From: Polytrichum commune
Taxonomy: Eukaryota; Streptophyta; Polytrichopsida; Polytrichales; Polytrichaceae
Length of the DNA stretch: 64,000 nt
Direction: 5' to 3'
NCBI GenBank assembly: GCA_950295325.1
Contig: OX485806.1
Coordinates: forward strand, 28,830,001 to 28,894,000
The number at the start of each line of letters is the position of its first letter. The first letter of the stretch is position 1. This document shows positions 46,469 to 57,603 of this stretch, in pieces. A model generated the notes under the pieces. The model was given only the letters and a program-made list of their open reading frames with translations, made no database searches and had not been told where the DNA came from. The translations under genes were made by a program, and so were the position numbers.

Positions 46469-46714
46469 TTATGTTGGATGGATGAGAGGTGCGCTCGTAT
46501 ACAATAATTTCCCTATCCGAGGGGAAGCATGTCGATGGAATGAATTACATACCACCACCCCGTTATTGGATAACTGTAGTGTGTTACCATCCTCAATCCA
46601 GTAGGTAGCTCAATATATCGGATGATAAATTAATACCCATAGGTTGAGAAAGGGCCACTTGTGGGATAGAGGGAATTATCGTATAGAAGCATACCTCTCG
46701 TCCATCCAACATAA
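46469..46714. mobile_element. MITE with TTATGTTGGATGGA ends
   Basis: This element of about 246 bp has long imperfect inverted ends of about 45 bp: TTATGTTGGATGGATGAGAG on the left, and TTATGTTGGATGGACGAGAG as the reverse complement of the right. Related single ends occur near 46853, 54830 and 57663. The interior has no frame. No target duplication is obvious. Confidence 0.7.
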
Positions 46715-49700
46715 AAGCCTTTAAATAGTATGCAACTCAAAGGTTTCATGATTTAGTTGATTTGACACTAGAATTGATTTTATAGACCCCAAATTAGTGT
46801 ACTTGAGGCCATTCGAGATGAATCGGCAACAAACCTATAGGGGGGGCAAGTTTTTAAGTTGGATGGATGAGATGTGCAATTCCCATTGGCCCTCCCAACT
46901 TAAATTACGAACAAACTTGGTGACTTGGAAGGTTGAATTGATGGAGAGGCAAGTTGAAGGACAAAATAACATAGGACCCACTCCTCCCAATGTGTGACCC
47001 CAACATGTTACCCTACCCCAAGTGTACGTATTGTTGACCATTTCAGGTCTTGTTGATGTGTCGCATCTTCATTGGACACAAACATGACAAATGCATACCA
47101 TAGCAAGCAGCCCTTGCGATGATACCCATGTTTGTGTCCAACAAGGTGCATGTGTTGTCCTACTACATGTTGTAGAATGGCTTTTAGCATATAATATCTA
47201 GTACATAATGTATATTGTGAGGGTTGAGGTTTGAAAAAAATTGGTCTAGAAACCTCTCCTATTGATCTTATTTTGGATACACAATTTAACCTTGAGAGAG
47301 TCTCTTGAACTAGGAGTTTTCCCTCTTGCTTTTTTCTTGAGTTGGGATCAAAAAAACAATTAAAGAGAGAATGATGTCATATGGATATCACTTATTTTTC
47401 TTATTTCAGACTTACATTCTAAAATAGTTTTTTTGGGTTTTAGGTCATGGCATGCACGATCATTCCATTACAAAGTTTACTTGGTATTGAACCCTAATAT
47501 AAGCCCACCTCGAGGTTATTGTGCACAATGTAAGAATACAACCCATGTGAAATGGGAGGGATGGCATCTTGCATGGGCGGTTTTGAATCTAAGACTTGAA
47601 TATTCAATGTGTATCCAATATGCATGTTGACACATTTGAGAGTTGTATTTATACTTTAAAAGGTTCCTTGTTATTTTCCAATTTCTAAAACATCGTTTCC
47701 ATCAATTTATTGGTAAATATGTAATATAAAATAATTTCCATTGAAGCCGCTTGGGTAGGACAATATGTTACAATGGAGTATATTAGCATACCAACCCATG
47801 TTTAATAGACAAGGAGAATGTTTATAAGTTGGAGATAACATAGCCTACTCACTGTCTATGTAAACTCATCCATCATGGATGAACAAAACCTAGTAAACCA
47901 ACATCCTTTATGGTTTTGTGATAACTTCATCGCAACTACCCTAAACAATCCTATTACTACAGACCACATAAATTTCCACCCACGCTAAATTTCTAGTACA
48001 AAACTAGCGTGGACCAAATTTCTAGAGAATCAACGTGGGTGACTTTATTTAGTTGTACTACTTTCTCATACTAGTCACATGAGGTTAATGTCCTAAGAGA
48101 AGTGGACGAGTAGTTGGGAAAAGTAACCATTTAGGACACCCATCCACCTTATTGAGCCTTTGTCTAGTCATAGTCTCTCTCTCTCACGCACACCCCTCGC
48201 ACTTGCACAAAAGTAAGCATGTAGGTCTAGGCAACGTGTTATAAATAAGGTCCCAAGTTGTGCCAAGCCAAGTCGTCGCACCAACAATCATAGAGGCCTC
48301 CATCATCATCCCCATATTTGGAGGCATTTAAATATAGCCCAAAGTGTCCAATGGGGAATCTAAAGATGAGATCCGTGATGTGCCCTTACATCCATCATAG
48401 TCATAGAGTTTCGAGCTCACTACATTTGAAAGTGTGCCGACGGTGTGATGACTTTCCTCGTACACATAGTGGGGCATACTTTCATGTGTCGGCTCATTCT
48501 AAAGAAGGGAATTAGACTTTCAAGATGCCATTCAAAGCTTGGGATGGGATCTCCTAGCATTTTGTTGGACAAGGACTTTCATGTGGAGTGCATGTGTGTG
48601 TGTCAGGTGGGGTGGGGGACAACACATGAGACAATTTGTAAAACAAAAACATGAGTGATATTGTGTTTAGCCGTTTTGAGTGTTTTAGGAGTGGTTTTTA
48701 ATTGAACTTTGTATGTTGGACAAAAACCACTCCATTGGGAACCTCCAGGAAACTCCATTGGGAAGTTAGGGAAGCTTTAAATCCCACACAAATGCTCTCG
48801 TACGAAGGGATGAGCAATCAACCCCTTCATCTTGCAAACATTGATTTTTCATCTGTTGGAAGTTTTTTTCCGGGTTGCTTGAGTAGTTTCATAGACCGTA
48901 AGATGAGGCTTTGTGAATGGATGGCTTGGATGTGGTTTGCCCACAACCACACACCCTCCATTCACAACACTGGAGTGACATGGCCTCCCAACCTCACTAA
49001 AATAAATATGAGAGAGAGAAAAAACAACAAACCTCTAGCTAAGTAGCTTTATTTTGAAGTACTCTACCAAAGAATCCACACAAATGTAAAGAACCTTCTT
49101 TACAACAACATTCTATGATGAAGGTCACATGGGCTCTCCCTTTCTCCCCCTTGCAAAAAGATATGTTCAACATAAAACACCCCACTATATGGTCTTGCTC
49201 AATGCTAATTGTAAACCACCCATGTGTAATGTATCTAACATCTTTTTGTCATTCCTTGAATTAAAAATGGTTTGGGCCTTGTAGATTTACAACGTTGCAA
49301 TCACTATCACCTACTAAGTGATTTTTCATCCAAATTTCAATCATCCATGACAATACTTGTAAACTTTTCCATAAGAACTGTCATTGGAAAAATGACCATG
49401 TTGACATAAAATATTATATGACATTGATTGCAATAATTAGTGTAGCACTTGGTCCATAACCTAGCATTGCAAACCAATGTCAGACTTACAATTGAATTCA
49501 AGCATGAGCGTGAAGCATCTCAAGTCATGCCAACCTTCAATTGACGTCATTTTGCTTTCTCTTTCTCCCTAACACTACATTGTTTATGACATTTTATGTC
49601 ACATGCATTATAGTGTCACTTACCCTATTTTGAGGTGTATGTTAAGTTACACTAATGATCACCGACTTCATCACCGATGTTACCTCATGACACTCGGTGT

Positions 49701-50454
49701 TCAAATGTGCTTACTAATATCTTGGCACAAGCATGCACACTAATAATGTTATGAAGTGCATACCTATGTTACACAATGATCTAAAATTTGACTGAAGTGT
49801 ACACGAATGACACTTGGCATTGATGTGCTCAAGAATATCTTCCTCTTGCATTCTAAAACGTAATCACGTGACATACGTCATTAGTATGCTCAATAACATC
49901 TCATCCTTGCTTACTAAAATACAAAACCAACGTCTCGAGTATCCCGAGATGATATGCTAACTCTCGTCATGTAAATAAAACTCCACTTTCAAAAGTTACG
50001 TATGTTGATGAGTAGTATCATATTGACATTTAATGGACACAACAACACTTTGAGACCCTCTAGGCGTCTAGTTGAGGCCGTCCGCAAATAGTGTACATGG
50101 CACTAACTACCATAATTGGTGTACTCCTCAATGATATGCACTTTTGGGAACAATTAGTAGTACATTCCTTTGCAAATTGTTGCAAGAATAACTTACTTAT
50201 TACACCATGCAAAATTAAAGGATCGACGAAGCCAGCGTTTCATCCCACATTTATGAGGACGTATCAAATATCCGATCCATAAGCAGAGGATCTGTTGGGT
50301 ATGACCTAATCCAAGTACTTTGAGAGATTCTAGGCTTTATTTAGGAGTTGGTTAGTGATCAATGGCAACGTTTAGTGGCTGACTGATCTCCAAAAAGTCG
50401 CTACCTAGTATTGGTTATTATCTCCCTCACCCAAGATGTATTTTATAGATTGTT
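46715..50454. other. Intergenic AT-rich DNA, mostly unassigned
   Basis: No credible genes are present; the longest frames (for example 48702-49046) lack recognisable domains. Features seen are an imperfect hairpin at 47059-47155, a short inverted repeat CCACGCTA/TAGCGTGG near 47979-48014, and scattered CATCCATCC-type ends related to the MITE at 46469. The remainder is likely old transposon debris. Confidence 0.4.
47059..47155. repeat. Imperfect long hairpin
   Basis: TTGGACACAAACATG (47072-47086) pairs perfectly with 47127-47141 across a 40-base loop. Pairing continues imperfectly outward (GCATCTTCA against CAAGGTGCA), giving a stem of about 25 bp. It may be a small foldback element or a precursor-like hairpin. 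Confidence 0.6.
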
Positions 50455-50890
50455 GCCTTCGGGGCCCTCCACACATGAGACCGAAGGCCCGTGACCATTG
50501 CATTCTAAGGTCTCTCATTGGTCAAAACGGCCGAGACCGTCCAAGCTTACTCTTCACACTAGACGGTGAAGGCCTAAAGGTCCAACGAAATTATCATGAA
50601 TGAGAAGTTTGCGTGGATTCCTACATGGAAGATTACGGATAGTGTTTCATGGTTTGCAGGAATTTGCATCAGGTCTGCCTCCAAGAGGTAGGTCGACCAT
50701 GTCAGTTAAACAACCAGTATCGGCCTTTGGATGAGAGTTAAGGGTCCTCACAATTACGTGGTCATAACCCTTGGCTTGTGTGTGAAGCGACCTTTGATTG
50801 AAGGAGTCACCATTGGGATATCATTACCATAATATCGGCACAATTTGGTTTTAACTCTCAAGTGAGGGTGCCACATGTCATGTCATCGTT
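50455..50890 (+). repeat. ACCATTGCA/CTCTCATTGG-family repeat, single copy
   Basis: GAGACCGAAGGCCCGTGACC, TCTCTCATTGGTCAAAACGG and GTGGATTCCTACATGGAAGA match the two tandem copies at 55920-56930 in the same order. It is a diverged dispersed repeat without a coding frame. Confidence 0.65.
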
Positions 50891-51474
50891 GGCAAAAACG
50901 TAGAAATCATGACAAGGCATGAAAAATAACTTGACATAGCATTCGTCGACACATTGAGGACGTCATATTTTTATTCAAAGTCAATCAATACACATCCTAA
51001 ACTCTGTAATATTAGCTCCTTAATAACACTCCTTCTCTCATATCCCGAAACCCTTGGGAACGGTTGTTCGTAGTTTAAATCTCACTCTTAATTGTCACGT
51101 TTCTCTCCCAATTATCAAGGGTTTCGGCATTAAAATAAACCACCAAATAATTCAAACCATGCACTCACACACATCATGTTGCCATCATTGTAATTATTAT
51201 CATTATTGCAATGTTGACTTTGTGGTATTCCATAATGTCACATGTTACACTAATTTTCTTTTATCACACACCCATGTAAACACTACAAAACTCCCTAACA
51301 TCACGTGCACTTCGGTTGCCACAAACATGATATTATGGAGTTTAGAGAGTGTTGGGTCATTTTGCTACATGCCAAGAGGTAAATAACCTATAATGAGAAG
51401 AGTTGATGCCATGTGCATATTGGAGGTTAATCGGTGAGGCGACAACTGGGTAGGGCTTTGGGGGGGGGGGGGGA
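50891..51474. other. Unassigned DNA ending in a 14-G run
   Basis: No gene is seen. A run of 14 G lies at 51460-51473 and directly precedes a family B fragment. Confidence 0.4.
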
Positions 51475-51545
51475 ACTAAGACGACACTGATTATCCCATT
51501 TAGTGTGTGTGGTACTAATTCCCAAAACACACACTAATATCTCAA
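51475..51545. mobile_element. Fragment of a family B MITE
   Basis: ACACTGATTATCCCATTTAG and TGTGTGTGGTACTAATTCCC resemble the left end of family B; the rest is missing. Confidence 0.4.
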
Positions 51546-51935
51546 ATCTCAAATTTAGTGAGGGCTATTTTTTTTACTAAGTGATACTAAATTCACGAAC
51601 ACATGCTTGTTTACCATACATTTCACGAGGGGTAGTGCGTGATCATCTAAGGTGTTTGTAGAGCGCTTAATTCATTTTAGTGAGCACAAAGAGGCTTCCA
51701 TCTTCTTGATCTTCTTCTCAGTCGGTGCCACTCACTCACTCGGTATCTCCTAACAGTAAGAAACTAGAGAGAGTTTGCATTGAGAGTATCCGACACTCTA
51801 ACACTTTGGGCTCCCAAAATTGTGATCTTTAGGTGGCACTAATTTCATAGCATGAAGAAATTTTGTATATCATCTTCACTAATTTCCCCACATGCACTAT
51901 CAACCAACACCCTTACTAAATGAGATAATCAATGT

Positions 51936-52142
51936 ACATTGACTATCCCAATTAGTGTGTGTTGCTATTCGGAGTAGTAACAAAATGCTATAAATAATTA
52001 AATTACCAAGCAAAGTCACTTGTGTTCTATTATGTCTTAACAACCTATTGGACTTTTGTTAGTAAAAGTTGAATGCCTAAGTAAGCCGTTATTGCATTGC
52101 GTAACTCCGAATACTAACACGCCTAATTGGGGAAATCAATGT
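51936..52142. mobile_element. Family B MITE, array-free copy
   Basis: The left end ACATTGACTATCCCAATTAG pairs with the reverse complement of the right end, ACATTGATTTCCCCAATTAG. The subterminal TGTTGCTATTCGGAGTAG pairs with GCGTAACTCCGAATACTAAC. This copy of about 207 bp has no 154-bp array. Confidence 0.75.
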
Positions 52143-53307
52143 AGTTGACTATGTGAAGGTTGGAAGGAGGCTTAATTGCAATCTCCAATGAACTTTGTCC
52201 CACACACAATAAATAGTGATGTCAACTACAAGGCAAAAGGGGGGGGGGGGATTAGATTCGAACATCAGTGAAGGATAGAAAACAAAAAAAGAATACGAAA
52301 TGTTGATGGTTTTTCATGAACGTGTGATGTCCGTTCACCAACCCTCTTCCATGTCTGAGTGGACATGAATGTGGGGGAAGCTTAATACCTATTCCCATAG
52401 GTGGACAATGGGTCATTGTTAGTTGCCTATTATACATCAAGTTCATGTGTTAGACATTTTATTCCATTGTACTAGGGCCTCATTTTCTAGTTAGTTCTTT
52501 ACTTTTGCTAAGAGTGTTTAAATTTCTCATGGCAATTTTTGAAAAAAAACTCCATTATTTGTTGAATTTGGGCATCAATGGAGGATTATACTTGAATTTA
52601 TCTTAGAACAATCATGGGCTCACATGATTCAATATGTGTGCTTGACGATGTTACACAAATTTGGCAACCAAAGTGCCTAAACCGATAAGGTCTTGTGATA
52701 TTAGATGCATATGCACATCTATTGTGTTACTCCTATCACTTTAAGCACCAACATGGCTAAAAGCAACTTACTTCATAAAATGCAATGGAAATTCATTCAC
52801 TTAGTGATTAGAATAAAACAACAACAAATGCAAACTTCGAGGATTTTGTATGACTCATACTTATTACAAAGTGTGAGCAATCTAACAATTACTTCTTAGA
52901 GTGTCCTCCCATATCAAAGAAGATATTGAAGCATAGGCATGGGAACAAATATGTAAAAAAGAAAAAGAAGAAGTGACATTGGCATCAACCATTGGCATGT
53001 TCCCATTGACAACCCTTTTGTGATCTATGCCTACTCAAAAAGTAAAATTGAGCTATATATTATAAAATACGAGGAAAACACAAAAAGCCATCGAGCCATA
53101 AAAACGGCCCTCTTTAAAGTACAACATATGAAGTTGAGCATCTTGAGAGGACTCACAAATTCCGAAACTCCTCGGGAATCTTCACTACGGACGTGCTATT
53201 CGTCCTAATAAGCACAAGTGTAAGGAAGGCAAGGTTTGCCTCTCCCCATGCTTGTTTGTAGGATCTCAATGATTCTTTCCTTCCTCAAATCTTCAAGAGT
53301 TGGGACT
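52143..53307. other. Unassigned AT-rich DNA with a 12-G run
   Basis: A 12-G run lies at 52239-52250. Short frames (for example 52705-52899) are not credible. Confidence 0.4.
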
Positions 53308-53462
53308 CATGCCCCGACCACACCAAACTTTCCGTCTAGTCCTAGCTGTGAAATTGTTGGGGATTATGTTCATAATTAAATGTTGGTCCACCACTTTTTG
53401 CACTATTATAGTCGGAGATGCTGATGGATGGTGTCAGAAGTGGATGGGGTGATCAACCCCTC
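53308..53462 (+). repeat. Solitary 154-bp satellite unit
   Basis: ACTCATGCCCCGACCACACC, TGAAATTGTTGGGGATTATG and AGTCGGAGATGCTGATGGAT match the units of the array at 12534-13450 over their full length. It ends GGGGTGATCAACCCCTCA. It occurs once, 40 kb from the array, directly joined to an AACCGGTT-family repeat. Confidence 0.85.
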
Positions 53463-54515
53463 AGTGTGTGGGGAGCTTCTTGGGCGTAATCGGTCAACAT
53501 CATATATAGTGTTTCCAAATCCAACCAGTTACATGTTGCGATCTTCCATATTTTCTTCATTCTTTCCAGGTATAATCTCTCGATTCCCTTAACGTGATTG
53601 GCAATTTTCATGAAGTCTTGAATTTCAACCACGGGTAGATCACTCTAAAGCATTTTTGTGCACCACGTGCGGCTGGGTTTTTTTTTTGTTTTGGGGCTAT
53701 TTACCTTCAAGGGCTAAATTAAAGCCTCCCTGTGATTACTTAAATTTCAAAAATGGCCCATTTGTTTGCACCCTTTCATTACTTATATTGTCCAAGTCAC
53801 TGCAATTTTTTGTACTCTACATTCCTTTAAAGTAATAAAAGCTAATATGCTTCCTAACGCAATTGACGAGTGTTGAGGGAAAGCATGGAAACAAAGAAGG
53901 GTGCAAACAGTAATACCATTGCAAATAGAGTTACGAAGAAAACACATAGGAGACCATAGCAAAGTAATACCATTGCAAACATTGTTATGATGAAAACACA
54001 TAGGAGATGCCATCACAAATACCATAGCGGTCATTGCAATGCAATAGTAAAGTATAGTAAAGCGGGTTTAGAATTTACAATTTAGGGTGGAGTCCACAAT
54101 GTTACAGCGCGTACAAAATAACCCCAAGTACACCACAAATAGGGTAAGGGTGGAAACAGAGGAAAAATGTCCGTGTGTTGACAAACACAACATGCGGTTT
54201 ACAAAATGCTGACCCGTTTACATACCATACTAAACATACCTTCTAGGATCCTTATCTTCAGCCCCTAGATTAATTTTACAAAAAAATAATGGCCCACGTT
54301 TTATACATGTCCATCTAACTTACTTATAATAGGATTGTCTACATTTAATGGCCCCTTCATTATTTGGAATTCCTTTATAATTTTTATTTCAAATGATTTT
54401 AATCCTCTCTACATTATGCCGCACGTTGTTTTTAAAATGCACTAAGTGATCTACCCGTGATTTCAACCGGTTATTTCTCAAACTCAACCGGTTCATCTGT
54501 AACTAGTGGTCGATT
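53463..54515 (+). repeat. AACCGGTT-family repeat split by a hAT-like element
   Basis: The left part (53463-53629) holds GTGTTTCCAAATCCAACCAG and ACATGTTGCGATCTTCC. The right part (54460-54515) resumes with CAACCGGTTATTTCTCAAAC. Joined across the insertion they are collinear with 8690-8905. Confidence 0.8.
53630..54459. mobile_element. Non-autonomous hAT-like transposon
   Basis: This 830-bp element has 15-bp perfect inverted ends CACGGGTAGATCACT (53630-53644 and 54445-54459), with looser pairing inward to GCATTTT. It is flanked by the exact 8-bp duplication ATTTCAAC (53622-53629 and 54460-54467). The 8-bp duplication and the CA..GG-type ends fit hAT. No transposase is encoded, so it would need one supplied elsewhere. 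The uninterrupted relative at 8690-8905 confirms the insertion point. Confidence 0.9.
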
Positions 54516-54984
54516 CTCCATGTTCATTGTCAGGACCCCAATAAATTGGTGATCCTACACTATACATGTGGCCCACAACATTCATCATCAACCCACATTA
54601 AGAGTCTTCAATCGGTGTTTAATTACATGTCACAAAATCGATAGTTCAACATGACACATCAACCCTAGTATTGCACTTTGAAAGCCGTTTCATCCTCAGG
54701 AATGTACAGTAGAGTATGGTTAGGGGCATACATTCATCCACATGCACCCACTTTCTATCCCAAATTTGGAAACTCCATCCATCAAATGACACAATAACTT
54801 TGGGCAAGGTTGAACTATCGTGTACAAATGTACCTCTCATCCATCCAACACAAACGACTCAACCCCCTACATGTCTTTTGCCCATTCAACTCAAATAACT
54901 CGGACAAGCTTAATTAAGGATCTTTAAATAAACAAATAAATAATCAATGTTGGGCAATCTGATGTGAATCTGAGCCCGTTTACT
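54516..54984. other. Unassigned DNA
   Basis: Apart from an ACCTCTCATCCATCCAACAC end motif near 54832, which is related to the MITE at 46469, nothing is recognised. Confidence 0.4.
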
Positions 54985-55150
54985 GCTTACCTTGCGGTGG
55001 GTGGGCTATTGGCTTCCAACCCACCTAATTTTCCCCCCTGTCAAGTACAGAGAATATTTCACAGCAGGAATCGAACTGCCAACCACTCCATTCGGAAATG
55101 GGTACCTCTCCATTATCACCCGGTAGTCTAGGGTCATCTCAGACACTAAC
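54985..55150 (-). mobile_element. Possible tRNA-derived SINE-like sequence
   Basis: On the minus strand GTTGGCAGTTCGATTCCTGC contains a good match to the pol III B box (GTTCGATTCC). AATGGAGAGGTACC lies some 35-50 bases upstream, where an A box would be expected but matches poorly. No intact tRNA fold, poly-A tail or flanking duplication was found, so this is tentative. Confidence 0.25.
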
Positions 55151-55566
55151 TACAGTGTCAAATCAACTAGAAAGAAATGACCTCTAAACTGCATACGACG
55201 CGTTAAAGGCTTGTTTAATTATGTTACGTGAATGAGAAGTAAGTTTGTATGTGATAAATATAATCCCCTCTCACCGACACTTTAAATTTGGAATGTGCAA
55301 AATGATGCTTAATTACAGTCAGTAAAATTTGTGGTCAAATTAAATGTGGCCAATAACCGCATGCATAAAAGTGAATTGTAGATGGCCTAATTAAGTTTAA
55401 CTTTTGAAGGGTTTTGTGTGTTGATTCTTCATGAACAATTCTTGGTGACCAGGGTACCAGTTTTGGTCAGGGACCGGGATCTACACACTCTGCCCAGAGG
55501 ATCCTAAGGCGTCAGATTGCACTTGGATCAAGAAAAACCAACAGCTAGAAGCTTAGGAAATTGAAG
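55151..55566. other. Unassigned AT-rich DNA
   Basis: No gene or repeat ends are recognised. Confidence 0.4.
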
Positions 55567-55900
55567 TTTTAAAAGAGGAGGTACACCAAATACAATATTT
55601 GGTGGCACCACTACACAAAATATGATATTTAGTGTTAGATACACTAAATACGAACACTACACTAAATATCACTAACCCTATGAAAGTAAGTAACATTAAA
55701 TGTAAACTCAAACACTAAATACCATCTATGGTAATATGTGAAAGTTACATGCACGAATTTAGTGTTTAGTAGGAAAGAGGTGGCAACAAGGAAGGCAGTG
55801 GCGGTGCATTTATGTCTAACACTAATTATCAAAGAATTGAAAATTAGTGTTGAGCAAAGTAGGGTGGTAAAACATAAATATCATATTTGGTGTACTCTTT
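55567..55900. mobile_element. Family A MITE, copy 3
   Basis: The left end GTACACCAAATACAATATTT pairs with the reverse complement of the right end, GTACACCAAATATGATATTT. The interior is almost the same as 11027-11340 (GATACACTAAATACGAACAC; AAAGTTACATGCACGAATTT). It lacks the internal segment of about 40 bp present in copy 1. Confidence 0.75.
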
Positions 55901-55919
55901 GTCTTCCTCAATACCACAC

Positions 55920-56930
55920 TGAGGGCCACTTCACACACGAGATTGAGGGCCCGTGACCATTACACTTCAAGCACTCTCATTGGTGGAAAAGGCAGAGCCG
56001 GTCCAAGTTCGCTTCACACTACGCTTGAGGGACCAACGGAGTATGTGAGTGCAAGATGGATGTAGAGTCTATGTGGATTCCTACATGGCATCCAATGGAT
56101 CGTGTTTCATGGTCACTTAGACTATTTTCAAAAACCACCTCTTGGAGGTAGGCTTAACACAAAACCGTTGGGAGACCACGGCACTCTGAACGCTCACCAC
56201 CGTTGGTTTATTCTTATTTGATCATGTGTGAGGACCCGCGTGAATAGAAATTCATTGAAATAGCATTTGGTTGAGAGCCCGGTCACATATAGCTTTACAC
56301 TACACTTGAGGGTCCGTGACCACACTACATGATTGTGAAGGTGTGTTGGGACGGCCTTTGGACACTTTCGTTTGGGCTCTCACAATTTCATGGTCACAGC
56401 TATTGACTCATGTGTGAAGTGGCCTTGAGCACACGAGACTGAGAGCCTGTGACCATTGCACTTTCAACACTCTCATTGGTGGAAAAGGCGGAGCCGGCCC
56501 AAGTTCGCTACACACTACGCTTGAGGGACCAACGGAGTATGTGCATGCAAGATGGATGTAAAGTCTACATGGATTCCTACATGGCATCGAATGGGTTGTG
56601 TTTCATGGTCACTTGGATTATTTTCAAAAACCACCTCTTGAAGGTAGGCCTAACACAAAACCACTGGGAAACCATGGCACTCCGAACGCTCACAACCGTT
56701 GATTTATTCTTATTTGATCATGTGAGAGGACCCACGTAAATAGAAATTCATTGAAATAGCATTTGATTAAGGACCCAGTCACATATGACTTCACACTACA
56801 CTTGAGAGTCCGTGACCACACTACACGATTGTGAAGGTGTGTTGGGACGGCGGCCTTGGGACACTTTCTTTCGGGCTCTCACAATTTCATGGTCACGGCT
56901 CTTGGGCTCGTGTGTGAAGTGGCCCTAAGG
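55920..56930 (+). repeat. Two tandem copies of a 500-bp repeat
   Basis: Copies begin near 55920 and 56418. Both contain ACTCTCATTGGTGGAAAAGG, CACTACGCTTGAGGGACCAA, GGATTCCTACATGGCATC and GAAATTCATTGAAATAGCAT in order. A diverged single copy is at 50455-50890. The period is about 498 bp, and the open frame at 56449 is part of the repeat. Confidence 0.8.
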
Positions 56931-57393
56931 TAACCTCCCTTTTAAACGAGACTGAGAACTTCAAGGCACACAACTTACGCCCCTCGTTCTGTTGTCTTCC
57001 AAGACATCATAATAACCACATTCAGTTGCTGCTTTTACTACCACAATCATCAATGGGAGTTGTTGCAAATAACATGGTCCTTCAGTGCCAGAGGGAATTT
57101 TTGTGTCCTTGGCATTCTTGGTTGATTTGCTAGTACACGTTTTCTATTTATAAGCTCATAAATAATGTCCGTGTGATTTCATGCCATCTATAACTTATAT
57201 GCTCGTTTTCAAAAAGGAATATCTCATATGAGTGTACCTCGCACTCATCCAGATTAAAAAGCTTTGAAATAATATGCTAACATGAAAAAGAGATATAGCC
57301 TTGCGTAATTCGAAATCGTAAGTGACACTAAGTATCATAGTTAGTGTAGTTTTGGTTGATTTGACATCAGGATGAGTTTGGAAGAGTATTGGG
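56931..57393. other. Unassigned DNA with a family B half-end
   Basis: GCGTAATTCGAAATCGTAAG and ATAGTTAGTGTAG (57303-57353) resemble a right end of family B without its partner. Confidence 0.35.
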
Positions 57394-57603
57394 ATTCGTT
57401 TATGGTGTTTAGTGTCACTTGTTATTTGGAATTACATTACGCTATGATACGTTTCATTTTTTTTACCAACAAAGATTAAATAGGTTGTATGGACACTGTA
57501 CAACATAAATGACTTTTCTATGTATTAATTACATTCTTAGCAAAAAGTTATAGCGTTGTGCAAGTCCAAATAGTAAGTGACAATGAATACCATGAACAAT
57601 GTA
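57394..57603. mobile_element. Family B MITE, diverged copy
   Basis: The left TATGGTGTTTAGTGTCACTT and GTTATTTGGAATTACATTAC pair with the right GTGCAAGTCCAAATAGTAAG. The interior AAATAGGTTGTATGGACACT and ACATAAATGACTTTTCTATG is the family B core. Confidence 0.6.
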
